Below, piece after piece: positions 1 to 4,588 of a DNA stretch of 5,324 nt; within the stretch, counting starts at the first letter, position 1, and each line of letters begins with the position of its first letter. The notes beneath the pieces are model-generated. The model saw only the letters and a program-made list of their open reading frames with translations, did not search any database and was not told the origin of the DNA. The stretch comes from Clostridiales bacterium UBA5446 (GTDB lineage Bacteria; Bacillota; Clostridia; Oscillospirales; Oscillospiraceae): positions 82,619-87,942 of the forward strand of contig DIRC01000028.1 in the NCBI GenBank assembly GCA_002427465.1. The letters are read 5' to 3'. Both the position numbers and the translations under genes were made by a program.

Positions 1-41
1 TAATCAGCAGGTCGGGGGTTCAAGTCCGTCCACCAGCTCCA
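1..41 (+). tRNA. tRNA-Thr (probable UGU anticodon), 3' part only
   Basis: This is the 3' part of a tRNA cut by the window edge. Counting back from the encoded CCA (39-41), position 1 is the last anticodon base (T36). The 3' strand of the anticodon stem TCAGC (4-8), a five-base variable loop (9-13), the T arm (14-30, T loop TTCAAGT), the acceptor 3' strand CACCAGC (31-37) and discriminator T38 follow with exact tRNA spacing. The acceptor strand implies a 5' GCTGGTG, and with the anticodon-stem sequence this matches clostridial tRNA-Thr(UGU) as I know it. The amino-acid identity is therefore an inference, because two of the three anticodon bases lie outside. The T stem carries a G51-G63 mismatch (bases 16 and 28). 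A tRNA-Tyr follows 38 bases later with no terminator between, so the two are probably one transcript. Confidence 0.85.
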
Positions 42-79
42 ACGCTGGATATAAGGACAAGGACTTATACCAGAGTTAT

Positions 80-164
80 GGGAGATTGCTCGAGTGGCTA
101 AAGAGGGCAGACTGTAAATCTGTTGGCAACGCCTACGGTGGTTCGAATCCACCTTCCCCCACCA
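80..164 (+). tRNA. tRNA-Tyr (GUA anticodon), class II, with two acceptor-stem mismatches
   Basis: This is a complete 85-base class II tRNA. The D stem pairs CTC (89-91) with GAG (103-105). The anticodon stem is 107-111/119-123 with anticodon GTA at 114-116. The long variable arm has GGC (125-127) pairing with GCC (131-133). The T stem GGTGG/CCACC (137-141/149-153) encloses loop TTCGAAT. The discriminator is A161 and CCA is encoded at 162-164. GUA decodes both tyrosine codons. The acceptor stem is odd: GGGAGAT (80-86) faces TTCCCCC (154-160), which leaves A83-C157 and T86-T154 unpaired. A perfect partner would be ATCTCCC. The last 19 bases (146-164) belong to the tandem repeat and occur twice more downstream. 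Identity is certain; whether the molecule works normally is open. Confidence 0.95.
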
Positions 165-167
165 ATC

Positions 168-199
168 AAAATCGCTGTCCGCAGGACGGCGATTTTTTT
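168..199 (+). terminator. Intrinsic terminator of tRNA-Tyr (first copy)
   Basis: A ten-pair stem, 171-180 with 184-193 including one G-T pair, closes a GCA loop and runs into seven T residues (193-199). The A residues just upstream can extend the stem. It starts within ten bases of the tRNA CCA, so it should end the Thr-Tyr transcript and leave only a short trailer to remove. Confidence 0.93.
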
Positions 200-244
200 G
201 ATGGGAAAAGGAAGAGGATTCGAAGTTCATGCCCCGGAGGGGTA

Positions 245-263
245 AATCCACCTTCCCCCACCA
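245..263 (+). pseudogene. Orphan tRNA-Tyr 3' tail, copy 2
   Basis: These 19 bases are identical to 146-164: half of the T loop, the T-stem 3' strand, the acceptor 3' strand, discriminator and CCA. The sequence upstream no longer matches tRNA-Tyr, so there is no anticodon and no 5' acceptor strand. It cannot be a working tRNA. GGGG at 239-242 could pair with CCCC at 256-259 and leave ACCA as a single-stranded tail, but this is short and competes with the CCCC/GGGG hairpin at 232-242. Confidence 0.85.
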
Positions 264-266
264 ATC

Positions 267-298
267 AAAATCGCTGTCCGCAGGACGGCGATTTTTTT
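267..298 (+). terminator. Intrinsic terminator, second copy
   Basis: This is an exact duplicate of the terminator at 168-199, with the same stem, GCA loop and T tract. It follows the second tRNA tail at the same distance. It would act as a backup stop for read-through from the first. Confidence 0.93.
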
Positions 299-343
299 GA
301 TGGGAAAAGGAAGAGGATTCGAAGTTCATGCCCCGAAGGGGTA

Positions 344-362
344 AATCCACCTTCCCCCACCA
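344..362 (+). pseudogene. Orphan tRNA-Tyr 3' tail, copy 3
   Basis: This is the third identical 19-base tRNA-Tyr end, finishing with CCA at 360-362. Unlike the first two it is followed at once by an unrelated terminator (363-394). This may be the original downstream flank of the tRNA, with the 99-bp units added between tRNA and flank. That order of events is inferred. Confidence 0.85.
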
Positions 363-394
363 GTTCCCGGCGCTTATGCGCCGGGAACTTTTTT
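363..394 (+). terminator. Strong intrinsic terminator after the third tRNA tail
   Basis: A perfect 11-pair GC-rich stem (363-373 with 378-388) has a TTAT loop and is followed by six T residues (389-394). Its sequence is unrelated to the two repeat-borne terminators. It directly abuts the third CCA and is the last stop before the convergent small gene that ends at 461. There is no T tract on the other strand, so it should work only for + strand transcripts. Confidence 0.94.
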
Positions 395-460
395 GTTTCC
401 TGCGAGGAGGGATCGAAATATATCGGAACGGCCTGAACCGTGGTTTTCTGCCAGTCAGGG

Positions 461-661
461 CTAGGCCCCGTATAAACGGTCTTCCGCTGTTGTCACTGAC
501 GAATGGATAAGGTTCGCTTTTTCTTCCCGTGTGAGTGCTAAAAAAAGACTGTCAAAACAGTCTTCGCAAACATATTCCGTTTCCATACCGTTGCCCCAGG
601 AATAAACAGGCTCCCATGATGCGAGTTCACATCCACACTCACCGCAGCATAACGTCATCAT
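461..661 (-). CDS. Small two-CxxC (putative zinc-ribbon) protein of unknown function
   Basis: The protein has 66 residues. Visible features are C6-x2-C9 (with extra C5 and C11) and C32-x2-C35, the usual layout of a small four-cysteine zinc site. An acidic, helix-prone C-terminal half follows, with the stretch LTREEKANLI at 43-52 and a polar end TTAEDRLYG. There is no signal peptide or membrane segment, so it should be cytosolic. Of the two adjacent ATG codons the first (661) is used here. A ribosome binding site GAGGTGAT lies nine bases upstream, and a TTGACA/TATTAT promoter sits about 50 bases before the start. These signals make it a real gene despite its size. It stands alone, converges on the tRNA cluster and has no clear terminator of its own. 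I do not recognise the family; a regulatory or metal-binding role would be a guess. Confidence 0.8.
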   Translation of the reverse strand: MMTLCCGECGCELASWEPVYSWGNGMETEYVCEDCFDSLFLALTREEKANLIHSSVTTAEDRLYGA

Positions 662-670
662 ATCAAACGC

Positions 671-678
671 ATCACCTC
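671..678 (-). promoter_or_regulatory. Ribosome binding site of the small CxxC protein
   Basis: On the - strand this reads GAGGTGAT, eight bases complementary to the 16S rRNA tail, nine bases before the first of two ATG codons. It decides the start at 661. Confidence 0.85.
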
Positions 679-706
679 GTTTATTTAAAAGAATACTATA
701 TATATA

Positions 707-735
707 ATAATATACGCAGATGAATAGATTGTCAA
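707..735 (-). promoter_or_regulatory. Sigma-A type promoter of the small CxxC gene
   Basis: On the - strand a perfect -35 TTGACA (735-730) is followed by exactly 17 bases (729-713) and a -10 TATTAT (712-707), with A/T-rich sequence downstream. Transcription would start near 700 and give a leader of about 40 bases. No operator-like inverted repeat is evident, which fits constitutive expression, though this is inferred. Confidence 0.85.
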
Positions 736-877
736 GGCGCTTTCCTTAGTAGGGTGTGACGAGCGGGGGGCTGTGAAGGAGAAAACCCGCTGAAATTGAG
801 GAAATGATTGGGGAAATAAGTCGAATGTCGATGAATAATGTCGATAAATAGTTGAGGGTATCTCAGCGGCAGAGCGA
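736..877. other. Intergenic stretch without a convincing gene
   Basis: This stretch lies between the promoter of the small gene and the operon terminator. I see no ORF with start signals. It holds a weak inverted repeat AGCGGG (762-767)/CCCGCT (786-791), a 13-bp tandem repeat (824-849) and a short tRNA D-arm-like sequence (about 858-875). Confidence 0.6.
824..849. repeat. 13-bp tandem direct repeat
   Basis: AATGTCGATGAAT (824-836) is followed at once by AATGTCGATAAAT (837-849), with one mismatch. GTCGAAT just before may be part of a decayed third unit. No function is evident. Confidence 0.8.
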
Positions 878-913
878 AAAAACCGGCAGCGTCGGCCGAC
901 GCTGCCGGTTTTT
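878..913 (-). terminator. Perfect palindromic terminator of the transporter operon
   Basis: The 36 bases 878-913 are a perfect palindrome centred between 895 and 896. The GC-rich core is 883-908 and is flanked by A and T runs. On the - strand the hairpin ends in six T residues (882-877), nine bases after the last stop codon, so it ends the aminotransferase/ABC operon. The T run on the other strand (909-913) means it may also stop + strand transcripts. Confidence 0.94.
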
Positions 914-921
914 ATGCTTTC

Positions 922-1839
922 CTATCTGGAGCCTTTATCATAGGGAATACCCTCGGCCTTTGGCGCGCGGGATTTCTTTGAGGTGAAGGCCAGGATGATC
1001 ATGGATGCGATGAATGGCATCATATTATAAATCTCTTTCGGCCACCCCAGCGCCGCAAGGAAGGTGGAGTCCGCGATATTTGCCAGGGCCTTGAAGACGG
1101 CGAAGAACATGGCGGCGAAAAAGATCCTGCCGGGTTTCCACTGGCCGAAGATCATGACGGCCAGGGCCAAAAAGCCCATTCCGGCGACGCCGACTTCAAA
1201 GTTCCAGGTCTGAACGGCGGGGACAATATAGGCAAAGCCGCCGATCCCACCCAGGAACCCCGATATCAGAACGCCCCACCAGCGCATGTGGTACACGTTG
1301 ATGCCGACGGAATCCGCGGCCTGGGGGTGTTCGCCGCAGGCGCGCAGGCGAAGGCCGAAACGGGTTCGGTACATGATGAAGATGGACAGCAGAAGCAGGG
1401 CTATTCCGATAAACAGGAATATATTTACAGTCAGCCCGCCTATATTATAAATGAAGGGGGCGTTGCTGTAAGACAGCTTGGCGGCCTGGGTGCCGGTGTT
1501 GAACCTTCTTGCGATAACCACGGCCAAGGCGGTGGCCAGAAGATTAAGCGCCGTGCCGCCGATGGTTTGGTCGGCCTTCAGATTGATCGAGGCAAACGCC
1601 AGAAGGGCGGAATACAGGATTCCGGACAGTCCGGCGGCGCCTATGGATACCAGCAGAATGACAGAATTGGAAGTGCCGGCGGGCATCACCACCAGCATCG
1701 CGATTCCCACCAGACCGCCGATGGTCATGATGCCTTCCAGCGCGATATTGATAATGCCGCTGTGTTCCGAAAAGCAGCCGCCCAACGCGACGAGCATAAG
1801 CACCATGGCGTAAAGGAGCGTATATTTGATGAGGAGCAT
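922..1839 (-). CDS. ABC nucleoside-type importer, inner-membrane permease 2 (NupQ/YufQ type)
   Basis: This 305-residue, very hydrophobic protein is of the BPD_transp_2 permease family, with the usual length for the second, shorter permease of BMP-type importers. Family hallmarks are SGIINIALEGIM (27-38), NLKADQTIGGTALNLLA (86-102), and the cytoplasmic coupling loop FGLRLRACGEHPQAADSVGI (161-180) that should touch the ATPase. GFLALAVMIFGQWKP (222-235) lies in a late membrane helix. I judge about eight to nine membrane segments. The frame stays open upstream to 2175, but that part is a shadow of the preceding gene. The start at 1839 is preferred because its ATG overlaps the previous stop (TAATG) and AAAGGAGG lies ten bases before it. 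It should pair with permease 1 to form the membrane channel. It is the last gene of the operon. The substrate (nucleoside, nucleobase or similar) is inferred from the family only. Confidence 0.93.
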   Translation of the reverse strand: MLLIKYTLLYAMVLMLVALGGCFSEHSGIINIALEGIMTIGGLVGIAMLVVMPAGTSNSVILLVSIGAAGLSGILYSALLAFASINLKADQTIGGTALNLLATALAVVIARRFNTGTQAAKLSYSNAPFIYNIGGLTVNIFLFIGIALLLLSIFIMYRTRFGLRLRACGEHPQAADSVGINVYHMRWWGVLISGFLGGIGGFAYIVPAVQTWNFEVGVAGMGFLALAVMIFGQWKPGRIFFAAMFFAVFKALANIADSTFLAALGWPKEIYNMMPFIASMIILAFTSKKSRAPKAEGIPYDKGSR

Positions 1840-3047
1840 TATTCGTTGGCCTCCTTTCCGGGGACTTCGCCGTCTTCCGCCGGCGGTTCCGACGCCGGCG
1901 GGCTTTCCGGCGGGGCGTTTTTCTTTCTGCCGCGTCCGGACAGCATGGTCTGGAACAGGAGCGCAAAGGCGCACAGGTAAATTATGATGCCGGAAATGAT
2001 ATCCGCGATCTCCGGGGGGAAGTACTGGGAGTTCATAAGGCTGCCGCCGATAGTGATGTGGGAGATAAACAGGGCGGAGAAGATGATGCCGATAGGGTTT
2101 GAAGAGGCCAGCAGCGCCACTGCGATGCCGTTGAAGCCGACGGCGGGCAGGGCGGTGGATTCCATGGGCCGCCACTCCGCCACCGCGGACAGGTAATACA
2201 GGCCCGCGCCGAAGCCGGCCAGGGCGCCGGAGATCAGCATGGACAGGATGATGCTCTTTTTCTCGCTGATTCCGGCATATTTTGCGGCGCTCCTGTTGTA
2301 TCCGCAGGCCCTCAGCTCATAGCCGAAGGTAGTTCGGCTGATGACGACGGCGATGACCAGGGCCACGGCGATGGCCAGGAAGATGGCGATGGTGGTGGAT
2401 CGGTTCTTGAAAAACACGCCGAGCCCCAGATCCGGGATCACGGAATCGGGATACAGGGAACGCAGGTTCCAGGTTTTCGTTTTGGAGGCGTCGTACATTG
2501 GGCCGGTGCCGCCGCCGTACATGATGGTGTTTACGGCGTAAAGGCCAATCCAGTTAAACATAATGGAAGAAATGACTTCGTGAATATTAAGATAGGCCTT
2601 GAATATGCCCGGAATCGCCCCCCAGGCCGCCCCGAACAAGGAGGCGCCGATGAGGCAGGCCCACCAGGGCAGGCCGAGAATGATGGCGCAGTAAAGCGCT
2701 CCAAAGGCACCCAGGGTATATTGCCCGGCGGCCCCGATGTTGAAAAGCCCGGTCTTAAACGCGAAGCCCACGGAAAGGCCGGTCATGATCAGCGGCGCGG
2801 CGGCGGCAATTTCCTGGCCGATGCTGATGGGGGGCAGATAGAAGCCGCCCATGATGATGGGCTTAAAGCCGTACCGCCACGCGCGGGAGACTATGAAGCC
2901 GAAGCTGGAGCCGGGATTATTGATCCAGCTGAGGGCCATCAGAAACAGAAAGCCGAAGGCCAGGCCGATCAGGATGCAGACAAAAGAAGCGCCTATGGTG
3001 AGCAGGCCGTTCCCGCCGCCGAGCCGGGGAGATTTCGTTTTTTTCAT
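1839..3047 (-). CDS. ABC nucleoside-type importer, inner-membrane permease 1 (NupP/YufP type)
   Basis: This 402-residue protein is the longer of the two BPD_transp_2 permeases. A short basic N-terminus precedes the first membrane segment (about 15-40). Family marks are GLFNIGAAGQ (100-109), NIHEVISSIMFNWI (154-167) and the coupling loop FGYELRACG with following residues (241-260). The last shares the FGxxLRACG core with permease 2, so the two are paralogous. I judge about nine to ten membrane segments up to residue 369. The last 32 residues form a Pro/Glu-rich, probably disordered cytoplasmic tail not needed for the fold. The start ATG overlaps the ATPase stop as ATGA, with AGGGGG seven bases upstream. 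The last codons of this gene contain the ribosome binding site of permease 2. Family members in B. subtilis (nupP) and lactic acid bacteria carry nucleosides. The substrate here is not shown. Confidence 0.93.
   Translation of the reverse strand: MKKTKSPRLGGGNGLLTIGASFVCILIGLAFGFLFLMALSWINNPGSSFGFIVSRAWRYGFKPIIMGGFYLPPISIGQEIAAAAPLIMTGLSVGFAFKTGLFNIGAAGQYTLGAFGALYCAIILGLPWWACLIGASLFGAAWGAIPGIFKAYLNIHEVISSIMFNWIGLYAVNTIMYGGGTGPMYDASKTKTWNLRSLYPDSVIPDLGLGVFFKNRSTTIAIFLAIAVALVIAVVISRTTFGYELRACGYNRSAAKYAGISEKKSIILSMLISGALAGFGAGLYYLSAVAEWRPMESTALPAVGFNGIAVALLASSNPIGIIFSALFISHITIGGSLMNSQYFPPEIADIISGIIIYLCAFALLFQTMLSGRGRKKNAPPESPPASEPPAEDGEVPGKEANE
1850..1857 (-). promoter_or_regulatory. Ribosome binding site of permease 2
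   Basis: On the - strand it reads AAAGGAGG, ten bases before the ATG at 1839 and inside the last codons of permease 1. It fixes the start of permease 2 and rules out the long upstream reading-frame extension. Confidence 0.88.
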
Positions 3048-4588
3048 GTCGCATCCCCCTTTTCCTCCAAGGCCCGGCGCTTTGCGCCGGCCATATAAAG
3101 GCCCAGTTCATCCGTGGTGGTGGTCCGGGGATCAAATTCACCGACAAGCTCCCCTTCATACATCACGAGGATGCGGTCCGAGACGTTCATGACTTCGTCC
3201 AGTTCCAGCGAAACCAGCAGGATGGCCTTGCCCGCATCCCGCTGGGCCACAAGCTGCCTGTGTATGTATTCGATGGCGCCCACATCCAGGCCCCGGGTAG
3301 GCTGGACAGCCACTAGAAGTTCCGGATTTTTGTCGATCTCCCGGGCGACGATGGCTTTTTGCTGGTTGCCGCCGGACATGGCGCGGACGACGGTTGAGCT
3401 GCCCTGCCCGGAGCGGACGTCGTACTGGGCGATGAGCCTGTCCGAATATTTCCGGACGGTGTCAAACTGGATAAAGCCGTTTTTTTGGAACTCGGGTTCC
3501 CGGTAGCGCTGGAGCACCATATTCTGCTCAAGGGTGTAGTCCAGCACCAGGCCGTATTTATGCCTGTCCGCGGGAATGTGGCTCATGCCGCACCGGGATC
3601 TTTCCCGTATGGAAGCCGTGGAGATATCACGGCCGCAGAGGGTAATGGTGCCGGCCGACTGCTTTTCAAGACCGCTCAGGGCATAAATCAGCTCGTTCTG
3701 GCCGTTTCCCTCAATCCCGGCCAGGCAGACGATTTCCCCGGCGCGAACATTGAAGGAGATATTTTTAACGGCGTTGTTTTTGTGCAGGCGGGAGGGAACG
3801 GTCAGGTTCGCCACACCCAGCACAACCCCGCCGGGCTTGGTGTCCGCCTTTTCCACCTTTAAATTGACGGGCCGGCCGACCATCATGGCGGACAGGGCTT
3901 CCACCGTGGTCTCGGAGGTGTTCACCGTGCCGACGCATTTACCCCGGCGCAGAACTGTGACCCGGTCGGAGACGTCCATGATTTCCTGAAGCTTGTGCGT
4001 GATGAAGAGGATGCTCTTTCCCTCCCGTGTGAAGCCACGCATGATTTCCATAAGCTCCTTAATCTCCTGGGGCGTCAGCACGGCCGTGGGTTCGTCGAAA
4101 ATGAGGATCTCATTATCACGATAAAGCATCTTGAGGATTTCCACACGCTGCTGCATACCGACGGAAATGTCCTCGATGAGGGCGTCCGGTTCCACGCGCA
4201 GGGCATATTTTTTAGACAGCTGCAGAACTTTTTCCCGGGCTTCGTGCCTCTGTATGACGCCCAGCCTGGCCGGTTCGGCGCCCAAAATGATATTGTCCAG
4301 AACGGAGAAGCATTCCACCAGTTTAAAATGCTGATGCACCATACCAATTCCCGAGGCAATGGCATCCATGGGATTTCCCAAGGCGGCCGGCTGGCCGCTG
4401 ATGTAGATCTCCCCCTCGTCAGGCGGGTACATGCCATAGATCATGTTCATGAGCGTAGATTTGCCCGCGCCGTTTTCACCCAGCAGCGCATGGATCTCAC
4501 CCTGATAAAAAGCACAGCTGATCTGATCGTTGGCCTTGATGCCGGGGAAAACCTTGCTTACGCCTTTCAGTTCGACAAAAGGTGTCAT
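3044..4588 (-). CDS. ABC nucleoside-type importer ATPase with two fused nucleotide-binding domains (NupO/YufO type)
   Basis: This 514-residue cytosolic ATPase should power the two permeases. Domain 1 has Walker A GENGAGKST (37-45), Q-loop Q86, a non-canonical signature ISVGMQQR (141-148), Walker B ILIFDEP (161-167) and H198. Domain 2 has a degenerate Walker A GIEGNGQNE (291-299, no Lys-Ser/Thr), a canonical signature SGGNQQK (405-411), VQPT where DEPT is expected (428-431, catalytic Glu replaced by Gln) and Leu461 near the switch-His position. One composite site is therefore expected to be active (domain 1 Walker motifs with the domain 2 signature) and the other inactive. This is the norm for BMP-family sugar/nucleoside ATPases. 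The start is chosen at 4588, where ATGA overlaps the aminotransferase stop as at the next junction. An ATG at 4603 would add five residues. Neither has a good ribosome binding site, so translational coupling is likely. Confidence 0.95.
   Translation of the reverse strand: MTPFVELKGVSKVFPGIKANDQISCAFYQGEIHALLGENGAGKSTLMNMIYGMYPPDEGEIYISGQPAALGNPMDAIASGIGMVHQHFKLVECFSVLDNIILGAEPARLGVIQRHEAREKVLQLSKKYALRVEPDALIEDISVGMQQRVEILKMLYRDNEILIFDEPTAVLTPQEIKELMEIMRGFTREGKSILFITHKLQEIMDVSDRVTVLRRGKCVGTVNTSETTVEALSAMMVGRPVNLKVEKADTKPGGVVLGVANLTVPSRLHKNNAVKNISFNVRAGEIVCLAGIEGNGQNELIYALSGLEKQSAGTITLCGRDISTASIRERSRCGMSHIPADRHKYGLVLDYTLEQNMVLQRYREPEFQKNGFIQFDTVRKYSDRLIAQYDVRSGQGSSTVVRAMSGGNQQKAIVAREIDKNPELLVAVQPTRGLDVGAIEYIHRQLVAQRDAGKAILLVSLELDEVMNVSDRILVMYEGELVGEFDPRTTTTDELGLYMAGAKRRALEEKGDAT

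Larger units (their letters stand above)
146..362 (+). repeat. 99-bp tandem repeat: tRNA-Tyr 3' end, terminator and spacer (2 full copies plus a 19-bp partial)
   Basis: Copy 1 is 146-244, copy 2 is 245-343, and a 19-base third start is 344-362. The two full copies differ at one base only (G237 against A336), in the three-base loop of a small CCCC/GGGG hairpin. Each unit begins with the last 19 bases of tRNA-Tyr including CCA, then an intrinsic terminator, then about 45 bases of spacer. The partial third copy stops exactly at its CCA, where a different terminator begins. The repeat start falls inside the T loop of the real tRNA. The simplest explanation is a recent tandem duplication. A scar of integration events at a tRNA 3' end is an alternative. 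Confidence 0.97.

Noticed and set aside
146..362. CRISPR array
   Set aside because: There are only two full repeats, the repeat unit is the entire 99 bp with no unique spacers, and the content is tRNA tail plus terminator.
245..362. Additional complete tRNA genes in the repeat copies
   Set aside because: Only the last 19 bases of tRNA-Tyr are present in each copy. No D arm, anticodon arm or 5' acceptor strand can be found upstream.
86..436. A 116-residue + strand ORF with a 33-residue internal repeat
   Set aside because: It reads through tRNA-Tyr, the tandem repeats and the terminators. The protein repeat is only the 99-bp DNA repeat translated (99 = 3 x 33). There is no ribosome binding site and the stretch is non-coding.
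281..514. Loss of function in the ATPase because domain 2 lacks Walker A Lys and catalytic Glu
   Set aside because: The same asymmetry is usual in fused ATPases of BMP-type and sugar importers, and domain 1 is intact. (Positions here are residues of the ATPase, which lies at 3044-4588 in the window.)
878..913. Perfect 36-bp palindrome as an operator or resolution site
   Set aside because: Flanking A and T runs and its place nine bases after the operon's last stop codon make a terminator the sufficient explanation.
1288..1980. A 230-residue + strand ORF opposite the permease genes
   Set aside because: It is Gly/Gln/His-rich shadow coding of GC-rich permease genes on the other strand, with no motif or ribosome binding site.
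1839..2175. N-terminal extension of permease 2 up to 2175
   Set aside because: The extension is out of frame inside permease 1, is rich in His/Arg/Pro and lacks membrane segments. The ATG at 1839 has a ribosome binding site and the family-like N-terminus.
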